From Candidatus Limnocylindrales bacterium (GTDB lineage: Bacteria > Moduliflexota > Moduliflexia > Moduliflexales > JAUQPW01): a stretch of 64,000 bases of DNA. Shown piece by piece: positions 17,851 through 25,853 of this stretch. Within the stretch, counting starts at the first letter, position 1; every line of letters begins with the position of its first letter. The translations under genes were made by a program, and so were the position numbers. The stretch is taken from positions 62,001-126,000 of the forward strand of contig DATMBG010000021.1 of assembly GCA_035559535.1 (NCBI GenBank), written 5' to 3'. The notes beneath the pieces are model-generated. The model had not been told where the DNA came from. It saw nothing but the letters and a program-made list of their open reading frames with translations, and made no database searches.

Positions 17851-18253
17851 TCTTGTTCAACTCCTGTTAAATATCCATCGGATTTTGAAATTTGCCATCG
17901 AAGGTAGAGAGCACTTTATGAGTGCTCTTACCTTTAAATCCTCGCTGGCATATTTCTTAAAGGGATTGGACCTAGGATCTTAAAACATTTTAATACAGAA
18001 GTAATGTAATATCGTAATTTCCAAAATCAAATTTTTGCAAGCAAAATTCTACATCTTTTTAAGCCGAAATAGCCTGGAACTGGGTTCTACCTGTCCGACC
18101 CTCGCTAATTTTTTCTGGATCGATTTGCGAGTATTCTTGGGTTCAGCACGAATTTTGAATCAACTTAGCCATTGTTTTATTTTGGGAAGAATTCCGTTTT
18201 TGACGTTAATCGATGCCAGCTATTACCCCATTACCCCGAGGAGGGGGTAGTTT
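17851..18253. other. 403-base divergent intergenic region
   Basis: Lies between asd (minus strand) and the pilus ATPase operon (plus strand), so it must hold both promoters. The clearest structure is the hairpin at 17903-17932. The rest is AT-rich (17960-18100) with no gene, and I could not choose promoter boxes with confidence. Confidence 0.5.
17903..17932 (-). promoter_or_regulatory. Hairpin in the asd leader
   Basis: GGTAGAGAGCACT (17903-17915) and AGTGCTCTTACC (17921-17932) pair around the loop TTATG with one irregularity. It lies 53 bases upstream of the asd start and could be a leader stem or an operator. It does not look like a lysine riboswitch, which is much larger. Confidence 0.35.
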
Positions 18254-19906
18254 ATGGAGCAAGAAAAAAAAATAAGGGTCGGAGATATTGTGCGGGAATA
18301 TAACCTCATAACCGAAGACCAATTAAATCTGGCCCTTAAAGAATCTAAAAAAACCGGAAAACGCTTAGGAGAAGCTCTGATCAGTCTGGGCCTGGTAACG
18401 GAAGGACAGCTTAACTGGGCTTTATCTCACCACCTCCATATCCCTCTTATAGAAAATTTAGACTTTAATACGCTGGATTTAGATTTAATTCGAAGTATTC
18501 CCCGGGAGGTTCTTCTCACCTACAGGGTTCTTCCCCTGGCAATTTTGGACGATGAAATGGCCGTAGCCATGGCAGACCCCACCGACTCAAAAGCTATAGA
18601 ACGACTGGAAAGTATTACCGGGCGAAAGGTAAGACCTTCCATTGCTTCGGCCAGTCACATTTCGGCCGTTCTCTCCGAGTTTTTTGCCATTCCGGAACAA
18701 GAATACCGATTAGAATCCAGGGAGATTCAATCCTCAAGGGTTCCGCGGACCCATTTTGACCTGAAAGAAAACTTTTCCGGATCCTCTTTCCTGAACTTTC
18801 ATCTGACCCAGGCCATTTCTGAAGATGCCGAGGAGATTCATATAGATCCCGTAGAAGAGGCTTTGTGGGTCAGATATAGAGTAAAAGGAACCTTAGAACA
18901 TAAGTCTAAGGAATCTCTGGCATTTCACGAACCTGTCCTCCAGCAGTTACGGATTATGGGAAAGCTGCCTACCCTGGAGACTTCCTGGCAAAAAGCCGAG
19001 GTGAAGGTTCAGTTTAACGACCGGGAGTTCTACCTGGGTATTTCTATTTTTCCCACCCGACGGGGAGAGGCAGTCTGGATAAAAATCCTCAAAGAGCCTC
19101 CAAAGCCTCAAGAAAACCCGCTTTCTCCAATTCTGACCTCCGCCACGAGAAAATTTTCTTCCCGTTCCAACGGCTTATTCCTGGTTACCGGTTCCTTTCT
19201 TTCTGAAAGAAATTTTATTCTATCCGAATTGATGAGACAACTGGAATCTCCGGCCAGAAAGATCTTCGTTTTGGAAAAAAATGCGCTCCTTTCTCTCTGT
19301 GAAGGAGTCCAGGTGGTAAGCCCTCTGCCTAAGGAACCTTCAGATGAAAAAGCCTTGGAAGAACTTCTGAGTTTAAATCCAGAGGTTTTAGTCCTTGCAG
19401 AACCGGAGATTTTTTGGAATTTCCTCACCCCAGTCTTATGGGAGGCAGCCTCTTCCAGCACCTTAATTATCGGTACCCTCCCTTACAAAGATAGCGGGGA
19501 AGCCCTGGAGAATTTGTTACAAAAGATCAAGCCGATCTTTTTAGATCTGACGCTCCGATATGTCATAGCCGGAAACAGGTTTAAAAGGCTTTGCCAGGAG
19601 TGTCGGGAAAGTTACATCCCTTCCGCTGAGATACGAACTTTCCTAAATTTAGATGCAGACACCCATCTTTACCATACGAAGGGATGCGAGAAATGTAACT
19701 TTACGGGGGTCAATGGAGAAGTGAAGCTTTATGAACTTCTGGAGATAGATCGGGGAATTTTTACCGGCCTTCAGGGTACCGCCTTAACCCGTATACGGAA
19801 AGTTATCTTAGAGCGTATAAAAAATCCCATTGAGAAACAAGCCCTACAAAAACTGAAGGAAGGCCTGCTGTCCAAGGAAGAAGTTATTCTCAAGGTTCTT
19901 AACTAA
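18254..19906 (+). CDS. Degenerate GspE/PilB-like protein (predicted pseudo-ATPase) of a pilus system
   Basis: The 550-residue protein has the layout of a PilB/GspE assembly ATPase. An MshEN-type N-terminal domain (about 5-145, GDIVREYNLITEDQLNLAL), the N2 domain (EEIHIDPVEEALWVRYRV, about 193-210) and the zinc-binding cysteines Cys447/Cys450/Cys478/Cys481 are kept. The catalytic parts are not. Where GPTGSGKTTTL should be it has VTGSFLSERNFIL (311-323). The Walker B/Glu region is NPEVLVLAEPE (375-385), and the His box TLHT is TLPY (408-411). It probably cannot hydrolyse ATP and may have a structural or regulatory role. It heads an operon with pilT and a pilU-like gene; GAGGGGGTAGTTT precedes the ATG. 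Confidence 0.8.
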   Translation: MEQEKKIRVGDIVREYNLITEDQLNLALKESKKTGKRLGEALISLGLVTEGQLNWALSHHLHIPLIENLDFNTLDLDLIRSIPREVLLTYRVLPLAILDDEMAVAMADPTDSKAIERLESITGRKVRPSIASASHISAVLSEFFAIPEQEYRLESREIQSSRVPRTHFDLKENFSGSSFLNFHLTQAISEDAEEIHIDPVEEALWVRYRVKGTLEHKSKESLAFHEPVLQQLRIMGKLPTLETSWQKAEVKVQFNDREFYLGISIFPTRRGEAVWIKILKEPPKPQENPLSPILTSATRKFSSRSNGLFLVTGSFLSERNFILSELMRQLESPARKIFVLEKNALLSLCEGVQVVSPLPKEPSDEKALEELLSLNPEVLVLAEPEIFWNFLTPVLWEAASSSTLIIGTLPYKDSGEALENLLQKIKPIFLDLTLRYVIAGNRFKRLCQECRESYIPSAEIRTFLNLDADTHLYHTKGCEKCNFTGVNGEVKLYELLEIDRGIFTGLQGTALTRIRKVILERIKNPIEKQALQKLKEGLLSKEEVILKVLN

Positions 19907-19959
19907 AATCTAAAGTCGAGGCATCCGGATGGGATGCCCTTACCGGGAGGAATTTTAAG

Positions 19960-21078
19960 ATGGATATCTCTGAATTGTTATTATTTGCTGAGAAACAAGG
20001 CGCTTCAGATTTACATATCAGTGCAGGTGAACCCCCTATGCTTCGAATTCATGGGGATATTAAGAAGATCAATCTCCCCCCTCTCAGTAAAGAAGAAGTT
20101 CATAAGATGCTCTACGACGTTATGGGTGACAGTCAGCGTAAGATATTTGAGGAAAGACACGAACTGGACTTTTCCATAGAGCTGGCAGATATAGCCCGAT
20201 TCCGGGTGAATGTGTTTATGCAGAGACGGGGAGAGGCGGCTGTTTTTCGGTCTATTCCTACCAAGATTCTTTCCTTTGAGCAGTTGGGTTTACCGGAAGT
20301 ATGCAAGAAAATTTGTGAGAACGATCGGGGATTGGTTCTGGTTACCGGACCTACCGGAAGCGGTAAATCGACCACCCTGGCTGCCATGATCGACTACATT
20401 AACGAAACCGAGCACGGGCATATCCTGACCATCGAGGATCCCATTGAGTTTATTCATAAATCCAAAAACTGTTTGATCAATCAAAGGGAGTTGGGTCCTC
20501 ATACCCATAGCTTTGCCAACGCTCTAAGAAGTGCCTTGCGGGAAGACCCCGATGTCATTCTGGTGGGAGAGATGCGAGATCTCGAGACGATCAGTCTGGC
20601 TCTCACGGCAGCCGAAACAGGTCATCTGGTCTTTGCAACCCTTCATACCAGCAGTGCGCCTAAAACCGTGGATCGTATTATCGACGTTTTTCCCGCCGAT
20701 GAACAGGCCCAAGTTCGGGCCATGCTGTCGGAATCCTTAAGGGCGGTCATCTCCCAGACCCTATTGAAAAGGGCCGACGGCAGAGGAAGGGTTGCCGCGC
20801 TGGAAATCCTCATTGGAGTTCCGGCTATTCGCAACCTGATTCGAGAGGCTAAAGTTCACCAGATGCCCTCCATCATGCAGACCGGTCAACAATATGGTAT
20901 GCAGACCCTGGACCAGGTTTTGAAAGATTTGGTCATGAAACGCATCATTACCAAGGAAGAAGCCTTGAGCCGAACAACCAATCCCGATCTGTTTGAAGAT
21001 GCAAAGAATATAAAACCTGTTGCAAGACCCGGTACTCCAACTGGAAGTGGAAGTACGACCGGAGGTATAAAAAGATAA
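19960..21078 (+). CDS. pilT: Type IV pilus retraction ATPase PilT
   Basis: Hexameric cytoplasmic motor that depolymerises type IV pili, giving twitching motility. The 372-residue protein has Walker A GPTGSGKSTTL (130-140), an Asp box with LTIEDPIEFIH, Walker B DPDVILVGEMRDLET, a His box TGHLVFATLHTSSA and the PilT-specific AIRNLIREAKVHQM. Its length is slightly above the usual 345 because of a Gly/Thr-rich C-terminal tail. CGGGAGGA lies before the ATG. It follows the degenerate PilB-like gene by 53 bases. Confidence 0.95.
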   Translation: MDISELLLFAEKQGASDLHISAGEPPMLRIHGDIKKINLPPLSKEEVHKMLYDVMGDSQRKIFEERHELDFSIELADIARFRVNVFMQRRGEAAVFRSIPTKILSFEQLGLPEVCKKICENDRGLVLVTGPTGSGKSTTLAAMIDYINETEHGHILTIEDPIEFIHKSKNCLINQRELGPHTHSFANALRSALREDPDVILVGEMRDLETISLALTAAETGHLVFATLHTSSAPKTVDRIIDVFPADEQAQVRAMLSESLRAVISQTLLKRADGRGRVAALEILIGVPAIRNLIREAKVHQMPSIMQTGQQYGMQTLDQVLKDLVMKRIITKEEALSRTTNPDLFEDAKNIKPVARPGTPTGSGSTTGGIKR

Positions 21079-21080
21079 CC

Positions 21081-21182
21081 CAGAACTCAGGAGTCAGAAG
21101 CCAGAGGTCGGAATAAAGCCCTTAACCGGATGGGAACTCCCTTTATGCTACCTGCTGACGTCTGACTTCTGAATTCTGATTT
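21081..21182. repeat. Heptad foldback element E5
   Basis: Left arm ACTCAGG, AGTCAGA, AGCCAGA, GGTCGGA in 7-base steps; right arm GTCTGACTTCTGAATTCTGA (21160-21179) pairs with it. It separates pilT from the pilU-like gene, whose ATG follows 8 bases later. Confidence 0.75.
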
Positions 21183-21189
21183 TTGCTCC

Positions 21190-22362
21190 ATGACGGTAAA
21201 AGACCTGCTCAAATTCATGGTTCAGCAAGATGCATCGGATCTCTATCTCACGGTGGATGCACCCCCTGTGTATCGAATTCAGGGAGTTACAAGACCTGCC
21301 GGCACGCAGAAATTGCTCCCCGAGCATACGGAACAGCTTGCCTACTCGGTCATGAATAAGCGCCAGCAAGAAATCTTTGAAAAGGAATATGAAATGAATC
21401 TAGCCCTCTACTACCCGGATCTGGGTCGGTTCCGGGTGAATATATTTCGCCAAAGGAACTGTGTGGGTCTGGTGATCCGGCAGATCAAAATGGAGATTAA
21501 AACCATTGATGATCTCCAGCTACCTGCTGTTCTTAAAAATATTGCCATGGCCAAACGAGGGTTGGTCCTGGTCGTAGGGGCTACAGGCTCCGGAAAGTCC
21601 ACCACCCTGGCTGCCATGATCGATTATCGTAACTCCAATTCCCCGGGTCATATTGTGACCATAGAAGATCCAGTTGAGTACATACACCCCCATAAAAAAT
21701 CCCTCGTAACCCAACGAGAAGTAGGTACCGATACCCTTTCCTTTGCCCACGCCTTGAAAAATACACTACGACAGGCACCCGACGTGATTCTGGTTGGAGA
21801 GATCCGAGATGTGGAAACCATGGAAGCCGCCGTGGCTTTTGCAGAAACCGGACATCTCTGTATGGGAACCCTTCATGCTAACAATGCCAACCAGGCCATT
21901 GAGAGAATCATGAATTTCTTCCCTGCCGAACGCCATCCCCAAATTTACCTGCAACTGGCCTTGAATTTACGTGCGATTATCTCCCAAAGATTAGTCCCAA
22001 CCGTAGATGGAAAACGAACCGCTGCGGTGGAAATTTTGTTGGGAACCCCAAGGGTCCAGGATTTGATCCAAAAAGGGGAAGTCGACATCCTTAAAGAAGC
22101 CATGGAACAAAGTGTTCAGGAGGGAATGCAGAGCTTTGATCATGCATTATATATTCTTTATAAACAGGGCCGTATTCGCTATGAAGATGCCCTTGCGAAT
22201 GCAGATAGCGCTAACAATCTTCGGCTAAAAATCAAGCTGGAAGAGGTCGGCCAGGGGGCCAGTAAAGAAGAAGTACTCAAGTCGACTCAAGGCCTAAAGA
22301 TCCAGGAAGATGATCCCAAATCCTCCGGTCGGCTGCTGATCCCACGCCCTCCAAAGAAGTAA
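21190..22362 (+). CDS. pilU: PilT-family retraction ATPase, PilU-like
   Basis: This second PilT-type motor (390 residues) is probably a PilU, which helps PilT in forceful retraction. Intact motifs are GATGSGKSTTL (130-140), VTIEDPVEYIH, the Walker B segment APDVILVGEIRDVETMEAA and the His box TGHLCMGTLHANNANQA. The METMEAA and LHANNANQA wording and the C-terminal extension past 350 favour PilU over PilT. No ribosome binding site is visible before the ATG, which directly follows foldback element E5. The operon thus codes for two working retraction motors but no intact PilB extension motor. Confidence 0.88.
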   Translation: MTVKDLLKFMVQQDASDLYLTVDAPPVYRIQGVTRPAGTQKLLPEHTEQLAYSVMNKRQQEIFEKEYEMNLALYYPDLGRFRVNIFRQRNCVGLVIRQIKMEIKTIDDLQLPAVLKNIAMAKRGLVLVVGATGSGKSTTLAAMIDYRNSNSPGHIVTIEDPVEYIHPHKKSLVTQREVGTDTLSFAHALKNTLRQAPDVILVGEIRDVETMEAAVAFAETGHLCMGTLHANNANQAIERIMNFFPAERHPQIYLQLALNLRAIISQRLVPTVDGKRTAAVEILLGTPRVQDLIQKGEVDILKEAMEQSVQEGMQSFDHALYILYKQGRIRYEDALANADSANNLRLKIKLEEVGQGASKEEVLKSTQGLKIQEDDPKSSGRLLIPRPPKK

Positions 22363-22380
22363 CACCAAAAAGAATAGAGA

Positions 22381-22417
22381 AGCGGGGAGGTCTCCCCGCT
22401 CCTCTGAATCCTTTTTT
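22381..22417. terminator. Intrinsic terminator after the pilus ATPase operon
   Basis: AGCGGGGA (22381-22388) and TCCCCGCT (22393-22400) form an 8-bp stem with loop GGTC. A run of six T follows 11 bases later (22412-22417). It ends the plus-strand operon, right at the stop codon of the convergent lipoprotein gene. Confidence 0.75.
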
Positions 22418-22895
22418 AACCTCCCATTCGGCTAAATTGACCCGCCACATCGTTTATTTCAAGGAACCAACCCATAAAAACCTCTGAACCGATGTCTACA
22501 ATTTGATCTGCCGCCACATCATCCACAAAGATAAAATACTGAAATGTTTTTTGGGCCTGAGAACTCGGATCAATTACATCCACCCGGAAATCGTGGGAAC
22601 TTTGGATAGCAATTTGTGTGGTTAAAGCAGTGTGAGGACTTACTTCCACTTCAAATCCATTACTTCCATCTACAGCAATCCGCAAGGTTGAATCGGTTCG
22701 ATTGATAATAGCTCCACAGCCGGGATCTGTACTCAACGTAACTCCGCACTGAGGGGATGGGACGGTACTGAGCGCAGAGGATGTGGAACTTGAAGTTATA
22801 AGATCAGAGCTCTCATCCTCACCACAACCGCCTAAGATTACTCCTAAAATTAAAAATAAAAGAGCGTAACTTATAAACGGCATCGTTTTGCTCAT
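22416..22895 (-). CDS. Small lipoprotein of unknown function
   Basis: The 159-residue protein has a type II signal peptide: a hydrophobic segment (about 7-20) followed by the lipobox LGGC with Cys24. A Ser/Thr-rich linker (about 28-45) then leads to a small beta-rich domain holding two further cysteines (PQCGVTLSTDPGCGAII, near 48-64) that could form a disulfide. TAAGGAGCACTT precedes the ATG. I recognise no family. It is transcribed alone, convergent with the pilus operon. Confidence 0.7.
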   Translation of the reverse strand: MSKTMPFISYALLFLILGVILGGCGEDESSDLITSSSTSSALSTVPSPQCGVTLSTDPGCGAIINRTDSTLRIAVDGSNGFEVEVSPHTALTTQIAIQSSHDFRVDVIDPSSQAQKTFQYFIFVDDVAADQIVDIGSEVFMGWFLEINDVAGQFSRMGG

Positions 22896-23196
22896 AAGTG
22901 CTCCTTATCTATTAAGGTTTAAATAAAGCCAAAGGGTACAAAGACCGTTCTTGATTAAATAAAATCCAAGCTCCCCATATGGATTAGGTGAAATTTTGTA
23001 ATGGAAGGAAAGAAAAAAGTCAACACTTTTTATGTGAAAATTTACTCGTCTAAGTTAAAGATTTTAGATGACTTTTTGCTAACGATTAAATAATATTTAT
23101 TTCGTTACAGGATAAAGGATAAGAGAAAACTAACCCTTGGTTAAAATTACTTACTACAAACTCTGCAGAGGAATAATCCTGGAGGAGGATTCTTGT
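22896..23196. other. 301-base AT-rich divergent intergenic region
   Basis: Lies between the minus-strand lipoprotein and the plus-strand SDR gene. It is AT-rich, particularly 23000-23120, and must contain both promoters. I see no hairpin, repeat or extra gene. Confidence 0.45.
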
Positions 23197-23961
23197 ATGC
23201 TTGAAGACCTGTTTGGATTAGAAGGAAAAGTAAGCCTGGTTACCGGAGCCGGTCGTGGAATCGGAAAAGCAGCAGCCATAGGACTTGCAGAAGCCGGTTC
23301 TCAGGTGGTTTTGGTAAGTCGTTCCCGGAATGAACTGGAAGAAGTGGCCCGGGAGGTTCGGAATCTGGGTCGAAAAGCCCTGGTACTTCCGGCGGATTTA
23401 TTGCAATTTGATAAGATTCCAGAACTGGTAACCCGGACGGTTGAAGAGTTCGGACGATTAGATATTCTGGTCAACAACGCAGGAACCAACCTTAAGCGCC
23501 CCACCGTAGAAGTTCCCTGGGAAGACTTCGACAAGATTATCGGCTTGAATCTCAAAGCGGCCTTTATTCTCTCACAGGCTGCCATTAAACACATGTTGAA
23601 GCAGGGCAGTGGAAAGATCATCAATGTAACCTCCATGACTGCTGCTATCGGAATTCCAACCAGTGCCATCTATTGTTCCAGTAAAGGAGGACTTCAGCAG
23701 TTGACCAAATCTCTGGCGGTCGAGCTGGCTCCCAAGAACATTCAGGTAAATGCCATCGCTCCGGGTATGATTGAGACCGAATTAGCCAAACCCATCCTGG
23801 CCAGGCCGGAATTTCGGAACTGGGTCATGCCGAAAATTCCCATGGGGCGGTTGGGAGTACCCGATGATTTGAAAGGAGCCTTTATTTTCCTGGCAAGTCC
23901 GGCGTCCAATTACGTTACCGGACACACCCTCTTTGTAGACGGCGGCTGGCTGGCCGGATAG
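23197..23961 (+). CDS. Short-chain dehydrogenase/reductase (classical SDR)
   Basis: NAD(P)-dependent oxidoreductase of 254 residues from the ATG at 23197, chosen because of the GGAGGAGG ribosome binding site; the frame extends 20 codons further. The Rossmann motif TGAGRGIG (16-23), NNAG (near 95), catalytic Ser in INVTSMTA and YCSSK (Tyr/Lys near 157-161) are all present. The C-terminus VTGHTLFVDGGWLAG is typical of gluconate 5-dehydrogenase or FabG-like enzymes. The substrate cannot be predicted. It stands alone. Confidence 0.9.
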   Translation: MLEDLFGLEGKVSLVTGAGRGIGKAAAIGLAEAGSQVVLVSRSRNELEEVAREVRNLGRKALVLPADLLQFDKIPELVTRTVEEFGRLDILVNNAGTNLKRPTVEVPWEDFDKIIGLNLKAAFILSQAAIKHMLKQGSGKIINVTSMTAAIGIPTSAIYCSSKGGLQQLTKSLAVELAPKNIQVNAIAPGMIETELAKPILARPEFRNWVMPKIPMGRLGVPDDLKGAFIFLASPASNYVTGHTLFVDGGWLAG

Positions 23962-24378
23962 TACCGGTCCCCAAAATGCTTTTTGTGACCCATTTCCACG
24001 ACTCAACTTCCTATCTTAGCCCCGGTGGGGCATACGCGCCAGGATAAGAATATTAACCCCGGCAGGGCAACCTGTAGATAACCCCTGGTGTAAGCCAGGG
24101 GAAACAGGATTCTATCTGTCAAACGGGGACGTTTGGCCTACTCCGGCTTGAAAAATCCTGAATCTCTGAATCCTCTGACTTTCGTCGGGGGCTACCAACT
24201 GCTCCCCCCTAACCGGGCTGTTCAGCTTAACCTGGGGCATAGGCCCCGGGGAGGTCCTGTTTTCTCCCCAGGATTTTCATAATTTATCTTGACAGAATCT
24301 TCAAGAAAGCTAAGCTTAAAAACAGGTTGCAGCAGACAGGCTCAGACAATATCAACTTCAAAGTAAGGAGAACAAGCT
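23962..24378. other. 417-base GC-rich gap with nested hairpins
   Basis: Contains GCCCC-GGT-GGGGC (24019-24031) and CCCCTGG-TGTAAG-CCAGGGG (24082-24101). The latter is nested inside CCTGT...ACAGG (24071-24108). Further CCCCGGGG-rich foldbacks lie at 24235-24280. These resemble dispersed repeats rather than a riboswitch. The end carries the leader and ribosome binding site of the next gene. No gene is visible. Confidence 0.5.
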
Positions 24379-24690
24379 ATGAGGCGGATACACGATCGAG
24401 GGGGATGGCCTGATGCCGGTCCGATCCATAAATCTGAACATGATTATGCCATATGGGAGAAACGGACCGATGCCTTGCTGGTTTTGTTGACAAGCCCCCA
24501 GAAGAATATCATGAAGGTCGATGAACTGCGCCGGGCGATTGAGAGCCTGGAACCGGATCAATATGAAAAGCTAACCTATTATGAGAAGTGGATTACCGCC
24601 ATCGAAATGATTATGATCGAGAAGGGAATCCTAACCCGTGAAGAAATTGATCGGAAAGTCGAAGAACTGGAGGCTCAGGGGAGAATATGA
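24379..24690 (+). CDS. Nitrile hydratase beta N-half / thiocyanate hydrolase beta-like subunit
   Basis: The 103-residue protein matches the helical N-terminal half of nitrile hydratase beta subunit. HDRGGWPDAGPIHKSEHDY is the family opening, followed by AIWEKRTDALLVLL, the DELRRAIESLEPDQY block and YYEKWITAIEMIMIEKGILT. In thiocyanate hydrolase and toyocamycin nitrile hydratase the beta chain is likewise split in two genes, so this would be the ScnB-like part. AAGGAG precedes the ATG. The next gene codes for the missing C-half, and a strong hairpin lies between them. The likely substrate is a nitrile or thiocyanate. Confidence 0.75.
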   Translation: MRRIHDRGGWPDAGPIHKSEHDYAIWEKRTDALLVLLTSPQKNIMKVDELRRAIESLEPDQYEKLTYYEKWITAIEMIMIEKGILTREEIDRKVEELEAQGRI

Positions 24691-24692
24691 AT

Positions 24693-24767
24693 TCTGAGAC
24701 ACGGAGACATGGGGACACGGAGACATTTCCCCGCGTCCCCATGTCTCCGTGTCCTAAACAGGGTCCT
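24693..24767. repeat. Foldback element E6 between the two nitrile hydratase beta halves
   Basis: GACACGGAGACATGGGGAC (24698-24716) is repeated exactly inverted at 24735-24753, a perfect 19-bp stem with an 18-base loop. The arm is built of GACAyGGr-type 8-base units, unlike the 7-base step elsewhere. Its flanks, TCTGAGACACGG and AAACAGGGT, are shared with E11. Confidence 0.8.
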
Positions 24768-24777
24768 TTTTTGAAAG

Positions 24778-25059
24778 GTGACTAAATTTAAACCTGGAGA
24801 TAGGGTTCGGATCAGAACAGGTTCTCCACCCGGGCATTTTCGTACCCCGGCCTATATTCAGGGTAAGGTGGGGATTATTAAAACAATCCATGGTTTGTTT
24901 GGGAATCCGGAATCCCTTGCATACGGAGGAGATGGATTGCCAAAACAGGTTCTCTATCAGGTTTGTTTTGATCAAACCCAGGTTTGGGAAGAGTATAAAG
25001 GATCTTCCCGAGACAAGCTTCTCATAGATATTTATGAACATTGGCTGGAACCGGTCTGA
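24778..25059 (+). CDS. Nitrile hydratase beta C-half / thiocyanate hydrolase alpha-like subunit
   Basis: The 93-residue protein equals the SH3-like C-terminal half of nitrile hydratase beta: KPGDRVRIRTGSPPGHFRTP, then YIQGKVGIIKTIHG, VLYQVCFDQTQVW and the ending IYEHWLEPV. It starts at a GTG with only GAAAGG directly in front, immediately behind element E6, so the true start is slightly uncertain. It is the ScnA-like member of the three-gene set. Together with the upstream gene it would rebuild a full beta chain. Confidence 0.75.
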   Translation: MTKFKPGDRVRIRTGSPPGHFRTPAYIQGKVGIIKTIHGLFGNPESLAYGGDGLPKQVLYQVCFDQTQVWEEYKGSSRDKLLIDIYEHWLEPV

Positions 25060-25143
25060 GAACCGGTAGCCCCAATTTTTGGGGAACGACTTGGGATCTT
25101 TTTTATTAAAAACAACCGAGGTCGTTGCTCCAATCGGGTAAGT

Positions 25144-25776
25144 ATGCACAAAGACCATCCTTTAGAAGCTCATGTGCCTGTTCAAAATGAGCCTGAACTC
25201 ACCTATTACGAGAAGCGGACTTATGCTATTCAGGCTCTTTTGATTGAGAAAGGAATCATAACCGCGGATGAAGTTCGTCGGGCAGTTGAAGATATGGATT
25301 CACGGACCCCTGCTTTGGGAGCAAAGGTTGTAGCCCGAGCCTGGGTGGATCCGGCGTTTAAAGCACGTCTTTTGTCCGATGCGAAGGCGGCAGTGGCCGA
25401 ACTGGGAATAGAGGTCAGTCCGCTAAGCGTTCTTGTTGCGGTTGAAAATACCGAAAAGGTTCATCACGTCGTGGTGTGCACCTTATGCTCCTGTTACCCC
25501 CGTTCTATCCTGGGTTTACCTCCAGACTGGTACAAGAGTTTGAACTACAGATCCAGGGTTGTAGCAGATCCACGGGGTGTCTTAAAGGAGTTTGGACTGG
25601 AACTGGACCCCGATGTAGAAGTACGGGTTCTGGATAGTACGGCGGATATGCGTTATCTGGTTATTCCGGCACGTCCACCTGGGACGGAAAACATGAGTGA
25701 AGAGGAACTTGCCGGTTTGGTCACCAGGGATAGTATGATCGGCGTCGCGAAAGCCCGCAATCCCGGCGAACCCTAG
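25144..25776 (+). CDS. Nitrile hydratase alpha / thiocyanate hydrolase gamma-like catalytic subunit
   Basis: This 210-residue subunit carries the metal centre. The motif VCTLCSCYPR holds Cys112, Cys115 and Cys117; the Thr after the first Cys is typical of cobalt-type enzymes. GLPPDWYKSLNYRSRVV and the C-terminal LVTRDSMIGV are family hallmarks. Arg after CYP, where most nitrile hydratases have Trp, is from memory closer to thiocyanate hydrolase. Cysteine oxidation and cobalt insertion usually need an activator protein, and none is seen downstream. It ends 77 bases before recN. Confidence 0.85.
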   Translation: MHKDHPLEAHVPVQNEPELTYYEKRTYAIQALLIEKGIITADEVRRAVEDMDSRTPALGAKVVARAWVDPAFKARLLSDAKAAVAELGIEVSPLSVLVAVENTEKVHHVVVCTLCSCYPRSILGLPPDWYKSLNYRSRVVADPRGVLKEFGLELDPDVEVRVLDSTADMRYLVIPARPPGTENMSEEELAGLVTRDSMIGVAKARNPGEP

Positions 25777-25853
25777 GCTATAAGTGGGGGCCATGAGCTC
25801 AGGATAGAAAACAAATTCCTCACAGCCCATGGCGTAGAACCTATTGTCTTTTT

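Noticed and set aside
16679-17932. Lysine riboswitch before lysC or asd
   Set aside because: Neither leader has the length or multi-stem conserved core; one holds a foldback repeat and the other a simple hairpin.
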